Shown: in pieces, positions 11,846-19,543 of the stretch | How the letters are laid out: every line of letters starts with the position of its first letter | Numbering within the stretch: position 1 is the first letter of the stretch | DNA from: Desulfobacteraceae bacterium | GTDB taxonomy: Bacteria > Desulfobacterota > Desulfobacteria > Desulfobacterales > UBA5852 | DNA: 64,000 nucleotides | Assembly (NCBI GenBank): GCA_014237395.1 | Contig: JABZFP010000032.1 | Coordinates: forward strand, 62,001 to 126,000 | Direction of reading: 5' to 3' | Notes under the pieces: model-generated | Databases searched by the model: none | Told to the model about the DNA's origin: nothing | Seen by the model: the letters and a program-made list of their open reading frames with translations, nothing else | Made by a program: the position numbers and the translations under genes

Positions 11846-12796
11846 ATGGAACCCAGCCGTTTTGAAATTCAATACGTGTGCCGCCGAACCGGTTTGAACC
11901 CTCACCGAATCAGAGCCTGGGAGCGCCGCTATCAGGCTGTTCTACCCCACAGAACCGCAACCCATCGGCGCCGCTACACCGAAACGGATATTCAGCGGCT
12001 GCAGTTGCTGAGACAAGCTGTCGAGAGCGGCCACCGCATCTCCGCCATCGCCCGGATGTCCCTCGAGGATCTGCGCTCGCTCGCCAGCCGCAATGGTATG
12101 GGGCAATCCCCCGTATCGTTGCCGGCGTCCTTCAAAGAAACCCCTCAGGAACGCGATTTCATTGCACCAGGATTTCGCGCCATCGAGGCTTTGGACGCCC
12201 CGGCGCTGCAAGCCGTTCTCACCCAAGCCCTGGTAAATTTCTCCCGCCGCCGTATTGTCGAGAGAATTATCGTGCCGTTGTGCACGAAGGTAGGCCATGC
12301 ATGGGTTGACGGCAGGCTGAGAATTGCCCATGAACACATGGCCAGTGCCGTCATGCGATCCTTTCTAGGCGAATTGCTCAGAGATCTGACACCGGCGGCA
12401 GGGGCTGTCGGCATTGTCGTTGGCACTCTTTCCGGACAGCGTCACGAGATAGGCGCCATGACGGTTGCGCTGGCCGCTGCCGACGCCGGTTGGTGGCCAT
12501 TGTATCTCGGATCGGATATTCCGGCGGAAGAGATCGCCGCGACAGTCCAAAAGACCGGGGCGCGTGCGGCGGCCATCAGCATCATCAGCGCCTCAGGTTC
12601 TGAAAAAGCCGTGTCTGAAGTGTTTAAGCTGGGCCAATTGCTGAGAGGACGGGCAGCCGTTTTTGCCGGTGGTCACGCATCGAAAAGTTTTTGCGCCGCT
12701 TTGCGCGAAAGGGCGATTTGCTGGTGCGACAATCTGCACGCTTTTCACAATGCGCTGCTCGATGAAGCCATGCGTGACAGAGGGGGGAAAGTATGA
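11846..12796 (+). CDS. MerR-family regulator with B12-binding domain (CarH/LitR-like)
   Basis: A 316-residue regulator. The N-terminal MerR helix-turn-helix (about 1-75, with RIRAWERRY) is followed by a four-helix B12-cap (about 95-180) carrying the W-x9-EH motif, in HAWVDGRLRIAHEHMAS. A cobalamin-binding Rossmann domain (about 185-300) has the lower-ligand His in GQRHEIG. These are the signatures of CarH-type regulators, which bind adenosylcobalamin in the dark and release DNA on light. Light sensing here is inferred and not shown. It is divergent from cydAB, overlaps the next gene by ATGA, and appears to be translated from a leaderless mRNA. Confidence 0.92.
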   Translation: MEPSRFEIQYVCRRTGLNPHRIRAWERRYQAVLPHRTATHRRRYTETDIQRLQLLRQAVESGHRISAIARMSLEDLRSLASRNGMGQSPVSLPASFKETPQERDFIAPGFRAIEALDAPALQAVLTQALVNFSRRRIVERIIVPLCTKVGHAWVDGRLRIAHEHMASAVMRSFLGELLRDLTPAAGAVGIVVGTLSGQRHEIGAMTVALAAADAGWWPLYLGSDIPAEEIAATVQKTGARAAAISIISASGSEKAVSEVFKLGQLLRGRAAVFAGGHASKSFCAALRERAICWCDNLHAFHNALLDEAMRDRGGKV

Positions 12797-13794
12797 CGGG
12801 TGAACGTGACAAGCGGGCACTGGGCGCCCTGTGGGGGCTCTTTATCGGTGATGCGCTGGCCATGCCGGTGCACTGGTACTACAACCGGGAGGCGCTGCTG
12901 CGGGACTATGGACCCATCCGCACCTATCTTGCCCCGCGCAACCCTCATCCCGACAGCATCCTATGGCGTTCTCAGTTCGCTTCGCCGGGAGAAGGTTTTG
13001 ATATTTTGCATGACCAGCGCCCGTTCTGGGGGCAGCGCGGCGTTCATTACCACCAATTTCTGCGGGCCGGCGAGAACACCCTCAATCTCCAGTGTGCCCG
13101 CCTGTTAATGGAATCCCTGCGCCACTGCGGTCAATACGATGCCGATGATTATCTCAAACGCTACATCGCCTTCATGACCACCCCGGGGTGTCACCGGGAC
13201 ACCTATGTCGAAGAGGTCCACCGCCATTTTTTTACCCGACTGGCCAGCGGACTTTCGCCGCGCCAGTGCGGGATTAAGGAAAAGCATATTGGCGGATTGG
13301 TGGGGATTGTGCCTATCATCGCGCATTACCGAGGGGATTTACCGGAAGGATCGGTGCGTGCTCATGAACACCTGGCATTGACCCATCGGGGACCGCGCAT
13401 GACGACGGCCGCCGCATGCGTTCTTGATATCCTGCAGCAGGTGATTGCCGGAGCATCCCTGCGCCGCGTGCTGGAAGACGGCATGCGATCCCAACGCAGC
13501 CCTTATTTCGGGCATCCATTCCAAAAGTGGCAAGGTGCGTCGGACCACGACGTCGTTGGACGGCACCTGAGCACGGCCTGTTATGTCGAAGACGCCCTCC
13601 CGGCCGTGATCTACCTGGCCTGGAAATATGGCCATGATCCTGAACAGGGGGTGATTGCCAATTGCCACCTGGGCGGTGACAATGCGCATCGGGGGGCCCT
13701 CCTGGGGGCCTTTTTTGGGGCTGACGGCGGTGTCGCGGCTTTTCCGGAATCATGGGTGGCAGGGCTGTTGGAACCGGTGCCGGACCTGCTATAA
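12793..13794 (+). CDS. ADP-ribosylglycohydrolase (ARH) family protein
   Basis: A 333-residue protein of the DraG/ARH fold, which removes ADP-ribose from proteins or small molecules using two magnesium ions. The N-terminal GALWGLFIGDALAMPVHWYY and C-terminal CHLGGDNAHRGALLGAFFGA blocks are the family metal-binding motifs; the second has Asn where many members have Asp or Ser (GDxDT/S). Translation is coupled to the MerR/B12 regulator through a 4-bp overlap, with AGAGGGGGGAAAGT upstream. DraG normally partners a DraT transferase and nitrogenase, but neither is in this window. The substrate is unknown. Confidence 0.9.
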   Translation: MTGERDKRALGALWGLFIGDALAMPVHWYYNREALLRDYGPIRTYLAPRNPHPDSILWRSQFASPGEGFDILHDQRPFWGQRGVHYHQFLRAGENTLNLQCARLLMESLRHCGQYDADDYLKRYIAFMTTPGCHRDTYVEEVHRHFFTRLASGLSPRQCGIKEKHIGGLVGIVPIIAHYRGDLPEGSVRAHEHLALTHRGPRMTTAAACVLDILQQVIAGASLRRVLEDGMRSQRSPYFGHPFQKWQGASDHDVVGRHLSTACYVEDALPAVIYLAWKYGHDPEQGVIANCHLGGDNAHRGALLGAFFGADGGVAAFPESWVAGLLEPVPDLL

Positions 13795-13842
13795 TGCTCC
13801 TATCGGTTTGCATCCCATGGCATTTCAGACTAAGGAGGGGAG

Positions 13843-14064
13843 ATGGAAACATCAACGGTTGTCATATTTCGTTCGTATCCGTTTGAGGTTGGTCAGAAGA
13901 TCTATATCGAAGACGGCCCCCGGCACGGCGATTGGGAGGTCATCGCGGTCAGTGACCGCAAGGTCACGCTGCGCTGTCCCTTTTCGAAACGCGAATTCGC
14001 GTGGAATCGTTTCTGTTATGTTGCGGAAACGCGCGAAGACATTCCCTGGCCGCACCCTGAATAG
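13843..14064 (+). CDS. Small hypothetical protein (73 aa)
   Basis: A 73-residue, probably soluble protein that looks like a compact beta fold (SYPFEVGQKIYIEDGP, then GDWEVIAVSDRKVTLRCPF). It has two Cys and no signal peptide. The start has a strong AAGGAGGGGAG site 2-8 bp upstream. It lies 48 bp after the ARH gene and 21 bp before a small lipoprotein gene, so all may be co-transcribed. No family is recognised. Confidence 0.75.
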   Translation: METSTVVIFRSYPFEVGQKIYIEDGPRHGDWEVIAVSDRKVTLRCPFSKREFAWNRFCYVAETREDIPWPHPE

Positions 14065-14085
14065 ACCAGGAATCAGGAGACAGGC

Positions 14086-14316
14086 ATGAAACGATGGTAT
14101 CAAAGACTGGGCGCGATCGGTGCAACAGCGTTGCTGTCGTCCGCTTTGCTGATGGCGGGTTGTGAAGGAACCGAAACCCGAAACCAGGTGGATGACACCG
14201 TGGAAGAACTGGCCGGCAAGAAGCAGGTGGACCAGATGAAAGCGATGAAGGAAGACCTGGAACAGATCCAGACCCAGCAGGCCGACCGCCTTAAACAGCT
14301 TCAGACTGACGACTGA
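14086..14316 (+). CDS. Small lipoprotein (76 aa)
   Basis: The first 26 residues form a lipoprotein signal ending in LLMAG-C, with the lipidated Cys at 26. The mature part is about 50 residues, charged and helical (VEELAGKKQVDQMKAMKEDLEQIQ), and probably makes a short coiled coil reminiscent of Lpp-like proteins. The start follows CAGGAGACAGGC. The partner and function are unknown. Confidence 0.8.
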   Translation: MKRWYQRLGAIGATALLSSALLMAGCEGTETRNQVDDTVEELAGKKQVDQMKAMKEDLEQIQTQQADRLKQLQTDD

Positions 14317-14357
14317 GACGTCCCGTTTGGTATCACACCGGCAAGGGGGCAGGTAAA

Positions 14358-14696
14358 ATGCACCTGATCGGCTATAAAGCCTATCGCAGCGGCTATTTCG
14401 GCTGCTTGGTAGACAAGGATCGCTACATCTACTTTCTTTTTGCCAAGAAGCGCTTTCGGGAGATCGTGACGTATCCGAAAGAAGATTTTGAGAGTTTTCA
14501 TCACTTCGTCGCATTCCTGCACAAATTTGTTCCGCTGCACTTTTTTCTTCGCCGGCCTTTGCACATGGCATCCCTGGGCACCAGCGAGTTGTCCGCCATC
14601 GGTCGACGGTTGGAACGCTCATTGCGGGCGGATGTGTTTCTTTCCCCCGGGGCTGCGCCATACGACCCCGTTTCGGTGTTTGGTCCGGCAGGTTGA
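14358..14696 (+). CDS. Hypothetical protein (112 aa), aromatic-rich
   Basis: A soluble-looking protein beginning MHLIGYKAYRSGYFG, rich in Phe, Tyr and His with several FHHF-type clusters in the middle. It has no signal peptide or known motif. The start is preceded by GGGGGCAGGTAAA. It lies 41 bp after the small lipoprotein gene on the same strand. The reading frame is supported by ribosome-site quality and composition only. Confidence 0.6.
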   Translation: MHLIGYKAYRSGYFGCLVDKDRYIYFLFAKKRFREIVTYPKEDFESFHHFVAFLHKFVPLHFFLRRPLHMASLGTSELSAIGRRLERSLRADVFLSPGAAPYDPVSVFGPAG

Positions 14697-14733
14697 TTGT
14701 TTCGGCCGTCATGGTTTGGGGGGGGGACGGTAG

Positions 14734-15534
14734 ATGGGGGTTATGAAAACACGCCATGCAACACGCCTGGTGGCGCGATGCATACCCGGAATCAACGGCT
14801 TGCTAGTCATCCTTCTGCTGGTGGGTTGCCGCTCACCGGTCGGTTTGCCGACCGGTCCTGTTCCTCCCCCCGACCGGTCCGCTGTTGAATCGCCGCTGCC
14901 CGCCATTGCGTTTACCATCCAGGTCGGCGCCTTTTCCACCACCGAGCGCGCGTCCCGTTATGCCGATCAACTGGCCGCGTATGGGCTGGATACCTATTAC
15001 TTCATCGACACGGACGGCCTCTGTAAAGTGCGGTTTGATCGCTTCGAAACCAAAGACGGGGCACGACAGCGTGCCCTTGAATTGCAGTCGCGGGGGGTCA
15101 TCGATGCGTTTTACATCGTGCGGCCCGGTCCCGCCGGGCGCAACGCCGATGCCCGGGAAAACCTCCAAGATGGTCTCGTGCAGACCGCTCGACGGTTTAT
15201 CGGCACCCCCTATCGCTGGGGTGGCGAATCGGCGCGCAGCGGCTTCGATTGCAGCGGTCTGACAATGACGGTCTATCGCCTCAACGGGCTGGAACTGCCC
15301 CGCAATTCCCGTTCCCAGTTCCGGGCCGGTCGACCGGTGACGCGACACGATCTGCAGCGCGGTGACCTGGTTTTTTTCGCCACCGGAAGCCGTGGGCGCG
15401 TATCCCACGTCGGCATTTACAGCGGCCAGGGGAAGTTCATTCATGCCCCCCGCAAGGGCAAGACCATCCGCACGGCGTCCTTGTCCAGTGGGTACTTCAA
15501 CACGCGCTATGTCGGCGCGCGGCGGTATCTGTGA
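14734..15534 (+). CDS. SPOR-NlpC/P60 lipoprotein (peptidoglycan endopeptidase)
   Basis: A cell-envelope enzyme predicted to cut peptide cross-links in peptidoglycan. A lipoprotein signal ends in LLVG-C (Cys32, or Cys29 if the second Met at 14743 is the start). A SPOR domain follows (about 65-130; FTIQVGAFSTTERASRYADQL), which binds glycan stripped of stem peptides. The C-terminal NlpC/P60 domain (about 150-266) has the catalytic Cys in FDCSGL, the His in VSHVGIY and a third polar residue in FIHAP. SPOR and NlpC domains are rarely joined this way, though I recall the order in deltaproteobacteria. The start is ambiguous between the two Met codons. Confidence 0.93.
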   Translation: MGVMKTRHATRLVARCIPGINGLLVILLLVGCRSPVGLPTGPVPPPDRSAVESPLPAIAFTIQVGAFSTTERASRYADQLAAYGLDTYYFIDTDGLCKVRFDRFETKDGARQRALELQSRGVIDAFYIVRPGPAGRNADARENLQDGLVQTARRFIGTPYRWGGESARSGFDCSGLTMTVYRLNGLELPRNSRSQFRAGRPVTRHDLQRGDLVFFATGSRGRVSHVGIYSGQGKFIHAPRKGKTIRTASLSSGYFNTRYVGARRYL

Positions 15535-15535
15535 T

Positions 15536-15556
15536 GGCCGCCCGACCGGCTTTTTT
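15536..15556 (+). terminator. Probable terminator after the NlpC/P60 gene
   Basis: A short GC-rich hairpin (GCCG at 15537-15540 with CGGC at 15547-15550, possibly extended by a wobble pair) is followed directly by TTTTTT. It starts two bases after the stop codon. Confidence 0.5.
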
Positions 15557-15737
15557 GCGGCGTGACGCCTCCGGCCGATGATTGGCCCGCCGGCGCCGGT
15601 GCCCGCCAATTTCGGCTGGCGGCCGCGCGCCAATCAGTGTATATAGGCGGGCAACGTTCTTTTACTGCGTCGCCCCCCCCCATTCGCCATCGGCGTTGGG
15701 GCGGTCGCGATGCCACCTGCTCCGAAAGGAACCGCCA

Positions 15738-16163
15738 ATGCTGATTCCCCTTCCGGAATTCGATCTCATGCCCAAATCCGTGCGTGTGGCCATGCTCCTG
15801 ACATTTGCGGGTTGGTGCAGTTTTCTCTTCGCCACCTACGCCTATTACGATGCCGATTCTTTTTTTAAATTCTTGGTCGCCGGGGGAATCGTCTGTTACT
15901 ATCTTTACAAGGGCCGGCGCTGGGCACGTGTCATGGCGATGCTTTCCAGTGTCTTCATCGTCCTTTACGGCGGTTTTTTTGCGTTTCTTTTCGCTGGGAA
16001 AAATTCCACCGCAATGGTGGTTTCCGCTGCCAACGTGGTGCTTTTTGCCGCGTCTTTCTACTATCTGGCGATTCCGGAAACGGGGCGTTTTTTCAAAAAA
16101 GAGACACCCGCCGATGAATCCGATGATGCGGATCGCAACAATCCTTCGACGCAAGACGACTGA
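15738..16163 (+). CDS. Small integral membrane protein (141 aa)
   Basis: Four hydrophobic segments are seen (about residues 18-34, 42-56, 65-83 and 88-106), followed by an acidic hydrophilic tail (PADESDDADRNN). The start at 15738 (MLIPLPEFDLMP) has GAAAGGAACCGCCA upstream; the longer in-frame extension would begin inside the upstream gene spacer and lacks a site. No family is recognised. It precedes the penicillin-acylase-type gene by 66 bp. Confidence 0.7.
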   Translation: MLIPLPEFDLMPKSVRVAMLLTFAGWCSFLFATYAYYDADSFFKFLVAGGIVCYYLYKGRRWARVMAMLSSVFIVLYGGFFAFLFAGKNSTAMVVSAANVVLFAASFYYLAIPETGRFFKKETPADESDDADRNNPSTQDD

Positions 16164-16229
16164 TTCCCCCATTAATCCATTGTTGTACACCCTTAAAACG
16201 ATGCCTTGCCGCACAGAACGGAGAATGGC

Positions 16230-18620
16230 ATGACACTGCTACGGCGCCTGATCCTATGCCTCCTGATGATCATGATGGTGAACGGCTGTGCCAGCTTCAA
16301 CAGCTACCGCGAGGCCGGCACCCTGCCGATGATGGGCTTGCAGCAGCCGGTCACGGTCGTTCGCGACGAAAAAGGCATGCCGTATGTTTACGCCGCTAAT
16401 TTGTCGGATGCCTTTCAGGCCATGGGGTTTGTCACGGCACAGGACCGGTTGTTTCAAATGGAACTGACGCGAATGGTTGCCGCGGGGCGCATATCCGAAC
16501 TGGTGGGGGAAAAAGCGCTACCGCTGGACCGGCGCATGCGCACCATCGGCATCCGCCGGCTTGCCGAGCGGCACGCGCGGTTGCTGCAAAATGATAGCAC
16601 GGCCTATTTCCAAGCCTACATTGACGGTGTGAACAGTTTTGTCGAGCGCTATCCGGAGGATCATCATCTAGAATTCAAATTGTCCGGGATCCAACCGACC
16701 CCCTGGTCCATGGCCGATGTGCTGTCGATCATGTACTACATGAGCTGGAGCACGTCGGCCAATATCAAAACCGAGATCATTACCCAGATGCTCATCGACC
16801 GGCTGGGTCCCGAAACAGCGGCGGAATTGTTTCCCCTGAATATCAATCCGGACGAAGCGGCGGGACGGACGCCCGTACAACCCATTGCGCCGGACTGTCC
16901 ACTGGCAACCCGCCCTGAATCGGAGCGCGACCTGACGGGCTATCTGGATGACAGCCCGTTGACGGTGGGGAGCAATAACTGGGCGGTAAGCCCTGAAAGG
17001 TCACCAGGCGCTAAACCGATCCTGGCCAACGATCCCCATCTGGACGCCCGAATCCTGCCCGGCCCCTGGTACCCCTGCGGGTTGATGACACCGGAACTCA
17101 GAATTGTAGGGGCCCATATCCCGGGACTGCCGGCCATGCCTATTTTCCGCAACGACGCCCTGGCGGCTGGTATCACCAATGCCTATGCGGATGTCCAGGA
17201 TCTCTATGTCGAAACCATCGATCCCTCAGATGCGGGTCGGTATCTGGAGGGAACCGATTCGATTCCCTTTGACATCATCGAGGAAACCTTGCGCTATAGG
17301 GACGATGAAGCGCCGGAAGGGTACCGTGAAGAGAAGCTGACGATACGGATGACGAAACGGGGTCCGGTGATTTCGAATGTCTTCTCCCAGCTGGAAACCG
17401 AGCGCGTGTTGTCCCTGCGGTGGGCGTCGGCGGAATCCATGACGTCCAGCGCTGAATTTACGCGCACCATGCAGGCCCATTCGGCGGAATCCTTCCGACA
17501 GGCGCTGCGCCAGTGGAACGCCATTCAACTCAATTTTGTTTTTGCCGACCGCCAGGGAAATATTGGCTGGCACGTGTCCGGGGCGCTGCCGATTCGATCC
17601 ACGGGCGATGGCACGGTGCCCTATGTGGTTCGGGACGGCCGGGACAACTGGACCGGCTGGGTCCCTTTCGATGATATGCCCCAGGCCCGGAATCCTGCCA
17701 AAGGCTGGGTTGGCACCTGCAACCACAAGACCGTGGGGGCGGACTACCCTTACTATTATTCGTCTTATTTTGCTTCCTCCTATCGGTATCAGCGTCTCAA
17801 GGCGCTGATGACCAGCCAACCGGAAATATCCGTCGACGATCACTGGCGATTTCAGCGCGATACCCGCAACCTCATGGGGGAAGCGCTCGTGCCGCACATG
17901 ACGGCCGCACTGGCGGCCCACGCGGATACGCGGGCGATGGGGGATATCCTGTCCGGGTGGAATTTCCAGGATGACGTGGATCTGGTGGCGCCGACGATTT
18001 TCCATGCCATCTATGGCCACTGGGCTACCCGTGTCTTTCAGGACGAACTGGGAGAGGCGCTGACCCGCAGCATGCTGGCCACCTGGTACTTCTGGCAGGA
18101 ACGATTTCAGTCCATGGTGGAACAGGGCCAATCCCCTTGGTTCGACGATGTCCGCACGGCCGAAACCCGGGAAACCCTGTCCGATATGCTTTACCTGGCC
18201 GCACAGGATGCCCGGCGTGATCTGACCAACCGTTTTGGCAAGGACATGACCCAGTGGCAATGGGGCAGGGCACACACCATTGAATTCGTCAGCCCGATTC
18301 GCCGCAGCGGTTTCGGAAAGGGACTCCTGGGGGGTGGCACCCATCCCGCCGCCGGTTCCGGCGAGACCCTCCACCGCGGTCAGTATGATTTCAGCCGGCC
18401 GTTCGACGTTTCCTTTTCCGCGGCCTTGCGCATGGTGGCCGACTTGAGCGATCCGGACAAAGTGCTGGCAGTCATACCCGGGGGCATCAGCGGACGGGTG
18501 TTCCATCCGCATAGCCAGGATCAGATCGATGCGTTTGTCAGCGGTGAGAAGCAATATTGGTGGTTCAGCGATGAAGCCATCGCGGCCCATACCCGATCCG
18601 AACTGATCCTTCGTCCTTAA
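16230..18620 (+). CDS. Penicillin acylase family lipoprotein (Ntn amidase)
   Basis: A 796-residue precursor of an Ntn-hydrolase that cleaves amides such as penicillin side chains or acyl-homoserine lactones; the substrate here is unknown. The start at 16230 is preceded by GGAGAATGGC, and an upstream TTG is less likely. Residues 1-20 form a lipoprotein signal (MMVNG-C, Cys20), so it should be membrane-anchored, unlike the usual soluble periplasmic members. The family cleavage site is clear: the nucleophile Ser248 in VGSNNWAVSP would become the N-terminus of the beta chain. Asn and Arg residues of the oxyanion and substrate site appear further on (GWVGTCNHK). Confidence 0.93.
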   Translation: MTLLRRLILCLLMIMMVNGCASFNSYREAGTLPMMGLQQPVTVVRDEKGMPYVYAANLSDAFQAMGFVTAQDRLFQMELTRMVAAGRISELVGEKALPLDRRMRTIGIRRLAERHARLLQNDSTAYFQAYIDGVNSFVERYPEDHHLEFKLSGIQPTPWSMADVLSIMYYMSWSTSANIKTEIITQMLIDRLGPETAAELFPLNINPDEAAGRTPVQPIAPDCPLATRPESERDLTGYLDDSPLTVGSNNWAVSPERSPGAKPILANDPHLDARILPGPWYPCGLMTPELRIVGAHIPGLPAMPIFRNDALAAGITNAYADVQDLYVETIDPSDAGRYLEGTDSIPFDIIEETLRYRDDEAPEGYREEKLTIRMTKRGPVISNVFSQLETERVLSLRWASAESMTSSAEFTRTMQAHSAESFRQALRQWNAIQLNFVFADRQGNIGWHVSGALPIRSTGDGTVPYVVRDGRDNWTGWVPFDDMPQARNPAKGWVGTCNHKTVGADYPYYYSSYFASSYRYQRLKALMTSQPEISVDDHWRFQRDTRNLMGEALVPHMTAALAAHADTRAMGDILSGWNFQDDVDLVAPTIFHAIYGHWATRVFQDELGEALTRSMLATWYFWQERFQSMVEQGQSPWFDDVRTAETRETLSDMLYLAAQDARRDLTNRFGKDMTQWQWGRAHTIEFVSPIRRSGFGKGLLGGGTHPAAGSGETLHRGQYDFSRPFDVSFSAALRMVADLSDPDKVLAVIPGGISGRVFHPHSQDQIDAFVSGEKQYWWFSDEAIAAHTRSELILRP

Positions 18621-18722
18621 AATGGAGCGAAGGGCAAGCATTGAAGGCATTGGATACATCCAGTGGCATGCCCGGCTGTTGGTGGTATTTTTAGCAGGCA
18701 CTGTTTGGTCACACGATAGGCC

Positions 18723-18734
18723 GTTCCAACGAAC
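18723..18734. promoter_or_regulatory. Palindrome upstream of yebG, possible LexA-type operator
   Basis: GTTC-CAAC-GAAC is a 4-4-4 inverted repeat ending 26 bp before the yebG start. E. coli yebG is LexA-controlled. The half-site resembles the GTTC/GAAC elements of several bacterial LexA boxes but matches neither the E. coli nor the Gram-positive consensus exactly. Confidence 0.35.
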
Positions 18735-18760
18735 ACTAGCATAAAAGGAGAGCAACTACG

Positions 18761-19108
18761 ATGGCAGTAATCACGCGATATGTTGTGGTGCGCAACGGCG
18801 TCGAGCTCGATCAGGTTTTTTCGGTCAAGAAAGAGGCGGAAGCCTATGACAAAATGCTCGATGCGGCGGAAAATCTGGCGGGCTTCATCAAATCCAGCGA
18901 TTTTGGCGTTTCCATCGACGAATCCGCCATCGACGCCATTGCAATTCTACTGGCGAAGAACGGCCCGGAGGTCGTAAAAATTCTCAAAGGGATCAAACCG
19001 GTCATGCCGCCATCGGAAGCCGATGCGGGCGGCGCCGCGGAAATGCCTTCCCCGTCCACGGAAAAAAAGACCCCCAAGAGCGGTCCATCCAAACGACGCG
19101 TTAAATAG
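18761..19108 (+). CDS. yebG: YebG family protein
   Basis: A 115-residue cytosolic protein whose N-terminal two-thirds match E. coli YebG in order and spacing: MAVITRYVVVRNGVE, then VKKEAEAYDKMLDAAENL, then an acidic helical segment. The C-terminus is a Pro/Ser/Lys-rich basic tail not found in the E. coli protein. YebG is a small SOS-induced protein of unknown biochemistry. The start follows AAAGGAGAGCAACTACG. A second YebG-like gene follows 90 bp downstream, and a candidate LexA-type palindrome lies upstream. Confidence 0.85.
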   Translation: MAVITRYVVVRNGVELDQVFSVKKEAEAYDKMLDAAENLAGFIKSSDFGVSIDESAIDAIAILLAKNGPEVVKILKGIKPVMPPSEADAGGAAEMPSPSTEKKTPKSGPSKRRVK

Positions 19109-19198
19109 GGCCGCCGTATTTGCTACTGAAGTTCAAAAACCATAAAGGGCTAACCGGTATCCGCGTTCCGCCCTTGGCGTGCAGGGGCACTTCGGACG

Positions 19199-19465
19199 AT
19201 GGGAAGTGTTGTCCGACTGGCCCGAATCGACGTTGATGCTGCTGGCGGGACTGGATTCGATCGACTGAATATGCCGACAATGCTTAAAAAAGACGCTGAC
19301 GCTTACGACCGCATGTTGGATGCGGCGGACCGCCTGGCGACCCTGATCGAATCCGGGGGGATCGAAATTGACGAAGCCGATCTGGAGGAATTGACCATCT
19401 TTCTGGCGGAACACGGCATGGTGGTGGGTCGGATTCTGAGAAATCTGAAATATGTGTGGCCTTGA
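19199..19465 (+). CDS. Second YebG-like protein (88 aa, start uncertain)
   Basis: The core LKKDADAYDRMLDAADRLATLI is clearly homologous to the matching part of the YebG protein just upstream (VKKEAEAYDKMLDAAENLAGFI), and the following acidic helix is also alike (EADLEELTIFLAEHG). The N-terminal strand motif RYVVVRNG is degenerate here, and there is no good ribosome site at 19199 or at the internal Met at 19271. It is either a diverged tandem duplicate with a shortened N-terminus or a decaying copy. Confidence 0.6.
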   Translation: MGSVVRLARIDVDAAGGTGFDRLNMPTMLKKDADAYDRMLDAADRLATLIESGGIEIDEADLEELTIFLAEHGMVVGRILRNLKYVWP

Positions 19466-19508
19466 TCGACATTCGAAACATCACGCCTATCGGTGGGCAC
19501 GAAAGGCA

Positions 19509-19543
19509 TTGACATTAGTGTTTAGCATGTATACGCATAGGCC
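19509..19543 (+). promoter_or_regulatory. Predicted promoter of the marR-type gene
   Basis: TTGACA (19509-19514) is followed by TGTATACG (possible extended -10 at 19530-19535, 15-bp spacer) or TACGCA (19532-19537, 17-bp spacer). Either places the start within 0-3 bp of the ATG at 19544, implying almost no leader. Confidence 0.5.

Noticed and set aside
17226..18755. A 509-residue open frame antisense to the penicillin-acylase gene
   Set aside because: It has the same shadow character: composition driven by the acylase codons, no motif and no start signal.
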